Positions 42,432-51,036 of a stretch of DNA of 64,000 nucleotides are shown here, piece after piece. The notes beneath the pieces were generated by a model. That model did no database searches. It saw only the letters and a list, made by a program, of their open reading frames with translations, and was not told where the DNA came from. This DNA is from Pseudomonas sp. Irchel s3h17 (lineage in GTDB: Bacteria; Pseudomonadota; Gammaproteobacteria; Pseudomonadales; Pseudomonadaceae). The DNA lies in assembly GCF_900187505.1 (NCBI RefSeq), contig NZ_FYDL01000013.1, positions 98,175 through 162,174 of the forward strand. The letters are read 5' to 3'. The position numbers were made by a program, and so were the translations under genes. The first letter of the stretch is position 1, and each line of letters starts with the position of its first letter.

Positions 42432-43454
42432 ATGAACCACAAGGTTGCGTTCAGTTTCGCCGATGGCAAAACACTGTTTTTTCCCGTGCACGCCAACGAG
42501 ATATTGCTCGATGCGGCGCTGCGCAATGGCATCAGGATTCCACTCGATTGCCGCGAAGGGGTGTGTGGCACCTGCCAGGGCCGCTGTGAGTCCGGCGACT
42601 ACAGCCAGGACTATGTGGACGAGGACGCCCTTTCCAGCCTGGACCTGCAACAACGCAAGATGCTCACCTGCCAGACCCGGGTAACCTCCGATGCGGCGTT
42701 CTATTTCGACTTCGCCTCCAGCCTGTGCAATGCCGCCGAACCCGCTCGGCTCAACGGCACCGTGACGCAGGTCACCCAGGTATCGGCCAGCACCGCGATC
42801 CTGCACCTGGACCTGGGTGCCAGCGCCCAGCCGCTGGACTTTCTACCGGGGCAGTACGCCCGTCTGCTGATTCCGGGCACCGCGAACCTGCGCTCCTATT
42901 CGTTCGCCAACCGCCCGACCAGCAGCAATCAGTTGCAGTTCCTGATTCGCCTGCTGCCGGACGGGGTGATGAGCAACTACATTCGCGAACGCTGCCAGGT
43001 CGGCGATCAAATCGCCCTGGAAGCGCCGCTGGGCGCGTTTTACCTGCGCCACATCACCCGGCCGCTGGTGCTGGTGGCGGGCGGTACGGGGTTGTCGGCC
43101 CTGCTGGGCATGCTGGATGAAATCGCCGAACGCGGCTGCGAACACCCCGTGCACCTGTACTACGGCGTGCGCGAGGCGGTCGACCTGTGCGAGGTTGAAC
43201 GCATCCGGGCCTATGCCCAGCGCATTCCGGGGTTTCGCTACACCGAGGTGCTCAGCGAACCCACGCCCTCCTGGACGGGCAAGCGCGGTTACATCGCCGA
43301 ACACTTCGATGCCAGCGAACTGCGCGATGCCCCGGCCGACCTGTATGTCTGCGGGCCTGTGCCCATGGTCGAGTCGATCAGGACCTGGCTGGCGAGCCAA
43401 TCCCTGGAAAACGTGCAGCTTTATTATGAAAAGTTCACCGAAAGCAACGCCTGA
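42432..43454 (+). CDS. antC: anthranilate 1,2-dioxygenase, reductase component
   Basis: The 340 residues start with a plant-type [2Fe-2S] domain (C40, C45, C48 in DCREGVCGTCQG and C80 in MLTCQTRV). A ferredoxin-reductase FAD domain follows (LRSYSFANRPTS) and then an NADH domain (VLVAGGTGLSALLGMLD). It passes electrons from NADH to the AntAB oxygenase. A GGAGA lies about 11 bases upstream. Last gene of antABC; the aromatic permease follows 77 bp later on the same strand. Confidence 0.93.
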   Translation: MNHKVAFSFADGKTLFFPVHANEILLDAALRNGIRIPLDCREGVCGTCQGRCESGDYSQDYVDEDALSSLDLQQRKMLTCQTRVTSDAAFYFDFASSLCNAAEPARLNGTVTQVTQVSASTAILHLDLGASAQPLDFLPGQYARLLIPGTANLRSYSFANRPTSSNQLQFLIRLLPDGVMSNYIRERCQVGDQIALEAPLGAFYLRHITRPLVLVAGGTGLSALLGMLDEIAERGCEHPVHLYYGVREAVDLCEVERIRAYAQRIPGFRYTEVLSEPTPSWTGKRGYIAEHFDASELRDAPADLYVCGPVPMVESIRTWLASQSLENVQLYYEKFTESNA

Positions 43455-43531
43455 CGCTCACAAACGGGCGGTAATTGAATAAGCTGTCGGGGTGCAACAA
43501 GGCCGGATCAAAACAACTAGAAGGTAACCAG

Positions 43532-44935
43532 ATGGCGGATGAAAGACAGCAACAAGGCGAACTCAAGCGGGGGCTGAAAAATAGACACATTCAGCTGATC
43601 GCATTGGGCGGAGCAATTGGTACCGGGTTATTCCTGGGTTCCGCTGGCGTGCTCAAGTCGGCGGGGCCTTCCATGATCCTCGGCTATGCGATTGCCGGGT
43701 TTATCGCCTTCCTGATCATGCGCCAGCTGGGCGAAATGATTGTCGAGGAGCCGGTCGCCGGTTCCTTCAGTCACTTCGCGCATAACTACTGGGGTGGTTT
43801 CGCCGGCTTCCTGTCGGGCTGGAACTACTGGGTACTGTACGTACTGGTGGGCATGGCGGAACTGACCGCGGTCGGCAAGTACATCCAGTTCTGGTGGCCC
43901 GAGGTGCCGACCTGGGTCAGTGCCGCGGTGTTCTTCGTGCTGGTCAACCTGATCAACACGATGAACGTGAAAGTCTTCGGTGAAATGGAGTTCTGGTTCG
44001 CGATCATCAAGGTCGTGGCGATCATCGGCATGATCGCCCTGGGCTGCTACATGCTGTTCAGTGGCACCGGCGGCCCGCAGGCCTCGGTGAGCAACCTGTG
44101 GGACCATGGCGGTTTCTTCCCGAACGGCACCACCGGCCTGCTGATGGCGATGGCGTTCATCATGTTCTCCTTCGGCGGCCTGGAACTGGTGGGTATCACC
44201 GCGGCTGAAGCCAGCGAGCCACGCAAAGTGATTCCCAAGGCGATCAACCAGGTGGTTTACCGCGTGTTGATCTTCTACGTCGGCGCCCTCACCGTGCTGC
44301 TGTCGCTGTACCCATGGGATCAACTGCTGCAGACCCTCGGCGCTTCCGGCGATGCCTACAGTGGTAGCCCGTTCGTGCAGATCTTCGCCCTGATCGGCAG
44401 CGACACCGCCGCGCAAATCCTCAACTTCGTGGTCCTCACCGCCGCGCTGTCGGTGTACAACAGCGGCGTCTACTGCAACAGCCGCATGCTGTACGGCCTG
44501 GCCGAACAGGGCGATGCCCCGAAAAAGCTGATGAAGCTGAACAAGCAAGGCGTTCCATTGCTGGCGCTGGGTGTGTCGGCACTGGTCACTATGCTGTGCG
44601 TGGTGGTCAACTACGTGGCCCCCCATGGAGCGCTGGAGTTGTTGATGGCCCTGGTGGTTGCCTCGTTGATGATCAACTGGGCGCTGATCAGCCTGACGCA
44701 CCTGAAGTTCCGCAAGGCGATGCAGCAAAAAGGCATCGTGCCGGGCTTCAAGGCATTCTGGTCGCCGTACACCAACTACCTGTGCCTGGCCTTCATGGCC
44801 GTGATCATCTACGTCTTGCTGATGATTCCAGGTATTCGGGCATCGGTGTTCGCCATCCCGGTCTGGGTCGCGATCCTGTTCGTGGCCTATCGGATGCGCG
44901 TGGCTCGCACTCGCGCCTTATCGGTCACTCAGTAA
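43532..44935 (+). CDS. AroP/PheP-type aromatic amino acid permease
   Basis: The 467-residue APC-family inner-membrane protein has 12 helices. The signature is RHIQLIALGGAIGTGLFLGS in helix 1 and LILGY-type helix 2 sequence; SFGGLELVGITAAEASEPRK mid-protein is typical of AroP/PheP/GabP. ATG 43532 has AAGG at a proper distance. Its place between antABC and kynA suggests uptake of tryptophan or another aromatic amino acid feeding the pathway. It is separated from kynA by a bidirectional terminator. Confidence 0.85.
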   Translation: MADERQQQGELKRGLKNRHIQLIALGGAIGTGLFLGSAGVLKSAGPSMILGYAIAGFIAFLIMRQLGEMIVEEPVAGSFSHFAHNYWGGFAGFLSGWNYWVLYVLVGMAELTAVGKYIQFWWPEVPTWVSAAVFFVLVNLINTMNVKVFGEMEFWFAIIKVVAIIGMIALGCYMLFSGTGGPQASVSNLWDHGGFFPNGTTGLLMAMAFIMFSFGGLELVGITAAEASEPRKVIPKAINQVVYRVLIFYVGALTVLLSLYPWDQLLQTLGASGDAYSGSPFVQIFALIGSDTAAQILNFVVLTAALSVYNSGVYCNSRMLYGLAEQGDAPKKLMKLNKQGVPLLALGVSALVTMLCVVVNYVAPHGALELLMALVVASLMINWALISLTHLKFRKAMQQKGIVPGFKAFWSPYTNYLCLAFMAVIIYVLLMIPGIRASVFAIPVWVAILFVAYRMRVARTRALSVTQ

Positions 44936-44951
44936 GCGTTCGCCAGTCAGT

Positions 44952-44989
44952 AAAAAGCCCCGGTATTCACTGAATGCCGGGGCTTTTTT
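44952..44989. terminator. bidirectional terminator between permease and kynA
   Basis: AAAAAGCCCCGG pairs with CCGGGGCTTTTT (stem extends through TATTCA/TGAATG with one wobble). T-runs on both strands serve the convergent permease and kynBA transcripts. Confidence 0.9.
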
Positions 44990-44998
44990 ATTGACCGA

Positions 44999-45853
44999 TC
45001 AGAGGGTCGACCGCACTCGCCACAACTCGGGGAACAACACGGTGTCGAGCATCTTGCGCAGGTAGCCGACACCTTCCGTACCGCCGGTGCCTGGCTGGAA
45101 ACCGATGATCCGTTCAACCGTGGTGACATGGCGGAAACGCCACTGGCGGAACGAGTCTTCGAGGTCGATGAACTTCTCGGCCAACTGATACAGGTCCCAG
45201 TACTGCGCCGGGTCTTTGTAGACCACACGCCAGGCCGCTTCGACCGTGGCGTCATGCGCAGTCGGCTGGGTCGGGTCGCACGTCAAGCGCTGCGGATCAA
45301 TCGCCAGCCCCGCGCGGGCCATCAAGTGAATCGCCTCGTCATACAGCGACGGTGTGGCGATCGACTTCTCCAGTTCCGCCAACAACTCCGGGCGGTGGGC
45401 ATGGGGGCGCAGCAGCGTTGCACTCTTGTTGCCGAGGATGAACTCGATCTCGCGGTACTGGAACGACTGGAAGCCCGACGACTGCCCCAGGAACGGCCGG
45501 ATCGCGTGGTATTCGGTCGGGGTCATGGTCGCCAGCACGGTCCAGGCATGCACCAGCTGATCGAAAATCCGCGACACCCGCGCCAGCATCTTGAACGCTG
45601 GCGGCAATTCGCCCAGGCGAACGTGTTCGCGGGCAGCCTTGAGCTCGTGCAGCATCAGTTTCATCCACAGCTCGGATGTCTGGTGCTGGATGATGAACAG
45701 CATTTCGTTATGGTCCGGGGACAGCGGATGCTGGGCGCTGAGAATCTTGCCCAGGTCCAGGTAGTCGCCGTAACTCATGGAGTCGGAAAAATTCAGCTCG
45801 GCGTTATGCCATTCGTCTGTCGGGTTGCCCGGTGAATAGGGACATTGGCTCAT
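44999..45853 (-). CDS. kynA: tryptophan 2,3-dioxygenase
   Basis: This 284-residue all-helical haem enzyme opens the indole ring of L-tryptophan to N-formylkynurenine. Recognisable parts are SMSYGDYLDLGKILSAQHPL, the substrate-binding HNEMLFIIQHQTSELWMKLM (haem and tryptophan pocket) and SSGFQSFQYREIEFILGNK. The length equals that of bacterial TDOs. It overlaps kynB by four bases (ATGA), so kynB and kynA are translationally coupled, in that order. Confidence 0.96.
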   Translation of the reverse strand: MSQCPYSPGNPTDEWHNAELNFSDSMSYGDYLDLGKILSAQHPLSPDHNEMLFIIQHQTSELWMKLMLHELKAAREHVRLGELPPAFKMLARVSRIFDQLVHAWTVLATMTPTEYHAIRPFLGQSSGFQSFQYREIEFILGNKSATLLRPHAHRPELLAELEKSIATPSLYDEAIHLMARAGLAIDPQRLTCDPTQPTAHDATVEAAWRVVYKDPAQYWDLYQLAEKFIDLEDSFRQWRFRHVTTVERIIGFQPGTGGTEGVGYLRKMLDTVLFPELWRVRSTL

Positions 45854-46515
45854 CGAACCGACTCCTCAGGTTGCAGTGTAGGGAGTGGACGCAGGATCGC
45901 CCGAACCGGGCTGGCGTCCAGATTGGCGAAGCGCAGCGGTAGCGCGATCAGCTCGTAGTCGCCTTCCGGCACCTCATCGAGCACGATGCCCTCGAGGATC
46001 GCCATGCCATGGCGGGCCACGGCGTTGTGCGCATCCATGGTCTTGGATTGCTGGGGGTCCAGCGACGGCGTATCGATGCCGATCAAGCGCACGCCGAGGC
46101 TCGACAGCAGCTCGACGGTTTCCTTGGCGACTGCGGTGAAGTCCGGGTCCCAGGTCGCCAGGGGGGCCTGTCGATAGGTGCGCAACAGCACGCGCGCCGG
46201 CACATTGGCCAGCCGCCCTTGCAGTTGCCCGGGCTGAACCAGGGCGCCGCTGTCCAGGCAGTGCAGGACACGGCACGGGCCCATGTAGACCTCTAGCGAC
46301 ACCTCGCCAATTGGCGCGCCGTCGGGGCGGTAATGCAGCGGTGCATCGACGTGGGCCCCGGTGTGGGGAGACAGGGTGACGCGGCCGACGTTGACCGGGC
46401 ACTCGGGCCCGAACGTCCACACGCGTTCTTCCTGAAACGGCGTATCACCTGGCCACGTGGGGGTTGCGGTGCTCAAGGGGGGACTGATGTCCCACCACGA
46501 TGGTGTTGTTTTCAT
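45850..46515 (-). CDS. kynB: kynurenine formamidase
   Basis: The 221-residue metal-dependent arylformamidase hydrolyses N-formylkynurenine to kynurenine. The metal site is SPHTGAHVDAPLHYRPDG, the HxGxHxDxPxH signature of the cyclase family with Ala in place of the common Thr. WWDISPPLSTATPTWPGDT opens the protein, as in KynB. Upstream gene of kynBA; the start is 223 bp from the divergent quinone-reductase gene. Confidence 0.95.
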   Translation of the reverse strand: MKTTPSWWDISPPLSTATPTWPGDTPFQEERVWTFGPECPVNVGRVTLSPHTGAHVDAPLHYRPDGAPIGEVSLEVYMGPCRVLHCLDSGALVQPGQLQGRLANVPARVLLRTYRQAPLATWDPDFTAVAKETVELLSSLGVRLIGIDTPSLDPQQSKTMDAHNAVARHGMAILEGIVLDEVPEGDYELIALPLRFANLDASPVRAILRPLPTLQPEESVR

Positions 46516-46678
46516 TATTGGAATCTCGGCCTGCTCACCCGTGAATGATACGAGTGAAACCCGTCAACTTTCTTGCGAAATCCTTCGGCAACGGCCAAAT
46601 GTTTCGCACTTAATGCTAAAAAAACGGAGTTTATCGGATAGAAATTTCAATGGCTGCTGCAGGTACGGCCCAAGGATC

Positions 46679-46708
46679 TTGACTCTCCCCCAAGGGGCCG
46701 ACTTTATC
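46679..46708 (+). promoter_or_regulatory. MerR-type promoter candidate for the quinone-reductase gene
   Basis: TTGACT (46679-46684) and TTTATC (46703-46708) are spaced 18 bp apart; shifting the -10 by one base to TTATCC gives the 19 bp typical of MerR promoters. The spacer holds CCCC (46687-46690) and GGGG (46694-46697) as a dyad. A MerR gene is located downstream at 47370. Assignment is by geometry only. Confidence 0.4.
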
Positions 46709-46738
46709 CTCCTGGTTTTACCTTCCAGGGAGAGGCAC

Positions 46739-47314
46739 ATGGGCAAACGGATACTGGTGATTCTCGGCCACCCTTCCAGTAACAGCTTTTGCGGCGCCCT
46801 GGCCGATCGCTATGTGCAGGCGGCAAACAGTGCCGGGCATGAGGTCCGTGAGCTGCCCCTGGGCGCCTTGAGTTTCGACCCGATATTGCGCGAAGGCTAC
46901 CAGCAGGTTCAGCCCCTGGAAGCCGACCTGTTGAAGGCTCAGGCGGACATCACCTGGGCCGAACACCTGACCTTTGTGTACCCGATCTGGTGGGGGGCGA
47001 TTCCAGCGTTGCTCAAGGGCTTTTTCGACCGGGTGTTCCTGCCTGGCTTTGCCTTCAAGTACCGTCCCGGCAAGGCCTTTCCAGACAAGCTGCTGCAGGG
47101 TCGCACCGCCGACCTGCTGGTGACCATGGACACACCGCCCTGGTATTACCGCTGGATCTATCGCATGCCCGGCGTGCATCAAATGCGCAAGACCACCCTG
47201 GCCTTTTGCGGCATCAGACCGCTGAACACCCTGACCTTCGGCCCGGTGCTCAACTCAACGCCGCAGCAACGCAACAGCTGGTTGATGCAGGCGCAGGCTA
47301 TCGCTGAGGGCTAA
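46739..47314 (+). CDS. NAD(P)H dehydrogenase (quinone), flavodoxin-2 fold
   Basis: The 191 residues have the flavodoxin_2 pattern: RILVILGHPSSNSFCGALAD at the N-terminus for FMN/FAD binding and FVYPIWWGAIPALLKGFFDR near residue 85. Such enzymes reduce quinones or azo compounds. AGGGAGAGG precedes ATG 46739. The MerR regulator follows 55 bp downstream on the same strand, and the promoter has MerR-like spacing, suggesting a redox- or drug-induced pair. Confidence 0.85.
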   Translation: MGKRILVILGHPSSNSFCGALADRYVQAANSAGHEVRELPLGALSFDPILREGYQQVQPLEADLLKAQADITWAEHLTFVYPIWWGAIPALLKGFFDRVFLPGFAFKYRPGKAFPDKLLQGRTADLLVTMDTPPWYYRWIYRMPGVHQMRKTTLAFCGIRPLNTLTFGPVLNSTPQQRNSWLMQAQAIAEG

Positions 47315-47369
47315 GTCTCGGAGATAATCGGCGGTGTCATCCGGGACACTTACGAAAAAGGGACTTTTC

Positions 47370-47741
47370 ATGTACATCGGTAAAGCGGCAAAGCTGTCGG
47401 GCACCACTATCAAGAGCATCCGCCACTACGAGGATATTGGCCTGTTGCCGCCTGCGCAGCGCCAGGGCAAATACCGCATTTACGACCAGCACACTGTCGA
47501 CCTGTTGAGCTTCATCAAATGCGCCCAGCAATTGGGTTTCAAGCTCAAGGAAATGCAGGTGATGCTTCAGGACCACCGCGACCAGACACCACCCTGGGAC
47601 TTGGCCCTGCAGGCCATCATCGACAAAAAGCAGCAGTTGGCCGACAGCATCGTGCAACTGACCCAGCAACACCAGCAACTGTCCAAGCTCCAGGCAAGCC
47701 TGGCGCACGTGCAACAGCAGTGCCCGCTCGAGCGAGTGTGA
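47370..47741 (+). CDS. MerR-family transcriptional regulator
   Basis: The 123 residues begin MYIGKAAKLSGTTIKSIRHY EDIGLLPP, the MerR winged HTH. A dimerisation helix (IIDKKQQLADSIVQLTQQHQ) follows, and the C-terminus carries a single Cys in QQQCPLERV. One cysteine is too few for the usual metal or [2Fe-2S] site, so the effector is unknown. Probable autoregulated partner of the quinone reductase upstream. Confidence 0.88.
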   Translation: MYIGKAAKLSGTTIKSIRHYEDIGLLPPAQRQGKYRIYDQHTVDLLSFIKCAQQLGFKLKEMQVMLQDHRDQTPPWDLALQAIIDKKQQLADSIVQLTQQHQQLSKLQASLAHVQQQCPLERV

Positions 47742-47845
47742 AGCCGCGCGCGTTTCTGGATAGCTCAGTGTCGAGCACAGACAACTGACCCGCGGATGGA
47801 CGCTATAGGGTGCGACTTCAGTCCTGCCTAACGCTCGGAGTCAGC

Positions 47846-48190
47846 ATGTCCAAACCCATTACCGTCCTGCGCGATACCCATCCGCTGCCCGTCCTCGACG
47901 CCTGCAAATGGGAAAAGCTCGAAGGCGATCCGCACACCGTCAACCTCAACGCCTACACCAGCGAGGATGGCAGCAAGATCATGGGCACCTGGATCTGCAC
48001 ACCGGGCAAATGGCGAGTGGACTACGTGAAGTGGGAGTACTGCCATTTCCAGGAAGGCTACTGCGTGATCACCCCGGACGGCATGGAACCGATCCATCTG
48101 CGTGCCGGTGATATCTTCGTCGTGGAGCCGGGAATGAAAGGCACGTGGGAAGTGGTCGAGACCGTGCGCAAGTATTTCGTGTTCGCCTGA
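47846..48190 (+). CDS. cupin-domain protein (DUF861 / cupin_3)
   Basis: The 114-residue single cupin includes GTWICTPGKWRVDYVKWEYC, then EGYCVITPDGMEPIHLRAGD and IFVVEPGMKGTWEVVE. This is the cupin_3 subfamily (ureidoglycine aminohydrolase-like), often annotated as unknown small-molecule enzymes. ATG 47846 was chosen by homology; the frame is open 36 bases upstream. No functional inference from neighbours. Confidence 0.8.
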   Translation: MSKPITVLRDTHPLPVLDACKWEKLEGDPHTVNLNAYTSEDGSKIMGTWICTPGKWRVDYVKWEYCHFQEGYCVITPDGMEPIHLRAGDIFVVEPGMKGTWEVVETVRKYFVFA

Positions 48191-48196
48191 GCACAA

Positions 48197-48235
48197 AAAA
48201 CCGGGAGCCCACCCGACGTGGGTTCCCGGTAAAAA
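48197..48235 (-). terminator. strong hairpin with T-run on the minus strand
   Basis: ACCGGGAGCCCAC (48200-48212) pairs with GTGGGTTCCCGGT (48218-48230). On the minus strand the stem is followed by TTTTTT. On the plus strand there is no T-run after it, so it is less obvious as the cupin gene terminator, though its stability may still stop that transcript. Confidence 0.65.
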
Positions 48236-48262
48236 TACGCTGCTGAACAAGCGATCGCCCCT

Positions 48263-48392
48263 GTGGCGAGGGAGCTTGCTCCCGCTGGTACGCGAAGCGG
48301 ACCCAAAACCGGGGATCGCGGTGTATCAGGTAAAACACATGGGCTGATTTGCGACTGCTTCGCACTCGAGCGGGAGCAAGCTCCCTCGCCAC
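48263..48392. repeat. REPIN, GAGGGAGC variant
   Basis: The 130-bp doublet runs from GTGGCGAGGGAGCTTGCTCC to GGAGCAAGCTCCCTCGCCAC. A partial extra copy of the right end (CTCCTCGCCACAC) follows at about 48400. It lies between the convergent cupin and mmsB genes. Confidence 0.9.
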
Positions 48393-48420
48393 ACAAGCTC
48401 CTCGCCACACGTCCTGTGTA

Positions 48421-48454
48421 AAAAACCGGGGCACCACTCGATGCAGTCCCCCGG
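48421..48454 (-). terminator. terminator of the mmsAB operon
   Basis: On the minus strand CCGGGGG (48454-48448) pairs with CCCCGG (48431-48426) and is followed by a run of T from 48425 downward. It lies just past the mmsB stop codon. Confidence 0.65.
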
Positions 48455-48462
48455 AAACACCC

Positions 48463-49350
48463 CTACTGAGGTTTGCGATAGCCGTTGATGATCGCCGAGA
48501 AGTCCTTGCCACCTTCACCGCGCAGGCTCATGGCCTGATACAGCTGCTGGGCCACCGCCCCGAGCACCACCGGCTGGTGCACCTGGCGCGCGGCTTCAGT
48601 GGCCAGCCCCAGGTCCTTGAGCATCAGTTCGGCACCGAAACCGCCGGTATAACCACGGGACGCCGGGGCCGTTTCAACCACGCCCGGCCACGGGTTGTAC
48701 ATTTCCGAACTCCAGCAACGGCCGGTGGAACTGTTGATGATCCCCGCCAGCACGCCCGTGTCGATCCCAAGGGCATCGCCCAGGGCCATGGCTTCACTGA
48801 CGCCGACCATGGAAATCCCCAACAGCAGGTTGTTGCAGATCTTGGCGATTTGCCCGGTACCGACTTCGCCGCAGTGCACGATGTTGCGACCCATCTGCGC
48901 CAGCACCGGTTGCAGGGTGGCGAACAGTTCCGGGGTGGCCCCGACCATGAAGGTCAGTGTGCCAGCCGCCGCGCCACCGGTACCACCGGAAACCGGTGCA
49001 TCGGCCATGCTCACACCTTGTTTGGCCGCTGCGGCGGCGACATCGCGGGCGGTCTGCGGATCGATGGTGCTGCAATCCACGGCCGGTACACCCTTGGCGA
49101 TCCCGGCCAGCACGCCGTCTTCACCGAGCCAGACACTGCGCACATGCACGGCGGCCGGCAGCATGGTGATCACCAGTTCTGCACCTTGCGCGGCCTCACG
49201 GGCCGTCGCACTGATGGTACCGCCCAGTTGCGCCAGCTCCGCGAGCACGGCTTTGTTCAGGTCGACCAGGTTCAGCGAATGGCCGGCCTTGATCAGGTTG
49301 CGCGCCATCGGCGCGCCCATGTTGCCGAGACCGATAAAAGCGATTTTCAT
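48463..49350 (-). CDS. mmsB: 3-hydroxyisobutyrate dehydrogenase
   Basis: The 295-residue NAD-dependent beta-hydroxyacid dehydrogenase begins with the Rossmann motif MKIAFIGLGNMGAPMARNLI. It has the substrate-binding DAPVSGGTGGAAAGTL and the catalytic-Lys region CGEVGTGQIAKICNNLLLG. It oxidises 3-hydroxyisobutyrate to methylmalonate semialdehyde in valine degradation. Ten bases downstream of mmsA on the same strand. Confidence 0.94.
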   Translation of the reverse strand: MKIAFIGLGNMGAPMARNLIKAGHSLNLVDLNKAVLAELAQLGGTISATAREAAQGAELVITMLPAAVHVRSVWLGEDGVLAGIAKGVPAVDCSTIDPQTARDVAAAAAKQGVSMADAPVSGGTGGAAAGTLTFMVGATPELFATLQPVLAQMGRNIVHCGEVGTGQIAKICNNLLLGISMVGVSEAMALGDALGIDTGVLAGIINSSTGRCWSSEMYNPWPGVVETAPASRGYTGGFGAELMLKDLGLATEAARQVHQPVVLGAVAQQLYQAMSLRGEGGKDFSAIINGYRKPQ

Positions 49351-49360
49351 GTCCGGCTCC

Positions 49361-50887
49361 TCAACGCAGGTTGATGGTGGTGTTCACACCGTCATTGACG
49401 CTGTCATCGTCGAACCAGCGGCTGGTGACGGTCTTGGTTTGAGTGTAGAACTGCACCACTTGCTTGCCATACGGGCCCAGGTCGCCGAGCTTGGAGCCAC
49501 GAGAACCGGTGAAGCTGAAGAACGGGACCGGCACCGGAATCGGGATGTTGATGCCGACCTGGCCCACGTCGATTTCATTCTGGAACTTACGCGCCGCCGC
49601 ACCGCTCTGGGTGAACAGGCCGGTGCCGTTGCCGAACGGGTTGGCGTTGACCAGGGCAATGGCCTGATCCAGGGTATCGACTTCCAGCACCACCAGCACC
49701 GGGCCGAAGATTTCCTGGGTGTAGATCTGCATGTCGGTGGTCACACCGGAGAACAGGGTCGGGCCGACAAAGTTGCCCTGCTCGAAGCCCGGAACGCTGA
49801 TATCACGGCCATCGAGCTCAAGCTTGGCGCCCTCTTTGATGCCGCTTTCGATCAGTTCCAGAATCCGTGCCTTGGCGCGCTTGGAGATCACTGGGCCGAC
49901 ATCGGTACCCGGCTCGCTGCCAGCGTTGACCTTGAGTTGTTGCGCCAGGGCCTTGAGGTCTGGCAACCACTGCCTGGCCGCGCCCACCAGCACCACCACC
50001 GAGGTGGCCATGCAGCGTTGACCGGCCGCGCCGAAACCTGCGCCGACCAGGGCGTTGAGTGCTTGCTCACGGTTGGCATCGGGCAGCACCACGGCGTGGT
50101 TCTTGGCGCCCATCATCGATTGCACGCGCTTGCCGTGCTTGCCAGCCAGGTCGTAGACGTGGGTACCGACCGCGGTCGAACCGACGAACGAAACGGCCTT
50201 GATGTCCTTGTGGGTGCACAGGGCATCCACCACGTCCTTGCCGCCGTGCACCACGTTGAGCACGCCAGCCGGTACGCCGGCCTCAATCGCCAGCTCCACC
50301 AGCAGCAGGGTCGACAGCGGGTCCTGTTCGGAAGGCTTGAGGACAAAGGTGTTGCCGCAGGCGATGGCCATCGGGAACATCCACAGCGGAATCATCGCCG
50401 GGAAGTTGAACGGCGTGATACCGGCGCACACACCGATCGGCTGGCGCAGGGTGTAGGTGTCGACGCCACCGGCGACGTTTTCAGCGAACTCGCCCATTTG
50501 CAGGCTGCCGATGGAGCAGGCGTGCTCGACCACTTCCAGGCCACGGAAAATATCGCCTTCGGCGTCGGCAATGGTTTTGCCTTGCTCGGCGCTCAGGACA
50601 ACGGCAATGCGTTTGGAGTGTTCGCGAATCAGCGCCTGGAGCTTGAGCATGATGCGCATCCGCGCGCCGATCGGGGTCAGCTTCCAGGTCTGGAAGGCGC
50701 GATGGGCCGCACTGATCGCCGCATCAACTTCCTCGGCCGTGGCGAACGGGACTTTGGCCAGCACTTGCTGGGTCGCCGGGTTGACGATGTCGTGCCATTC
50801 GGTGGTCCTGGACTCGACCCACTGACCATCGATCAACAGCTTGACGGTCTGCACGGTGGTTTCGTTGGGCGTAAGCGATGCGTTCAT
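49361..50887 (-). CDS. mmsA: methylmalonate-semialdehyde dehydrogenase (CoA-acylating)
   Basis: The 508-residue aldehyde dehydrogenase has the catalytic Cys in GAGFGAAGQRCMATS, the NAD-binding KAVSFVGSTAVGTHVYDLAG and the family-typical GVCAGITPFNFPAMIPLWMF. It converts methylmalonate semialdehyde to propionyl-CoA with CoA and NAD. First gene of mmsAB. A LysR gene diverges upstream across 149 bp, in place of the AraC-type MmsR of P. aeruginosa. Confidence 0.95.
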   Translation of the reverse strand: MNASLTPNETTVQTVKLLIDGQWVESRTTEWHDIVNPATQQVLAKVPFATAEEVDAAISAAHRAFQTWKLTPIGARMRIMLKLQALIREHSKRIAVVLSAEQGKTIADAEGDIFRGLEVVEHACSIGSLQMGEFAENVAGGVDTYTLRQPIGVCAGITPFNFPAMIPLWMFPMAIACGNTFVLKPSEQDPLSTLLLVELAIEAGVPAGVLNVVHGGKDVVDALCTHKDIKAVSFVGSTAVGTHVYDLAGKHGKRVQSMMGAKNHAVVLPDANREQALNALVGAGFGAAGQRCMATSVVVLVGAARQWLPDLKALAQQLKVNAGSEPGTDVGPVISKRAKARILELIESGIKEGAKLELDGRDISVPGFEQGNFVGPTLFSGVTTDMQIYTQEIFGPVLVVLEVDTLDQAIALVNANPFGNGTGLFTQSGAAARKFQNEIDVGQVGINIPIPVPVPFFSFTGSRGSKLGDLGPYGKQVVQFYTQTKTVTSRWFDDDSVNDGVNTTINLR

Positions 50888-51036
50888 GCTGGTCTCCGGA
50901 ACTTGTAATTATGCTAGGAGCCAAGGCGAGCAAGTCGCCTTGAGATGAGGCGTGTACCGCGAATTGGTTATCGGGCTGTTTTTGGAGTATAGATGTGCAA
51001 ACTTCTAATAAGAACGCACATAAAAGCCGGTCCAAC

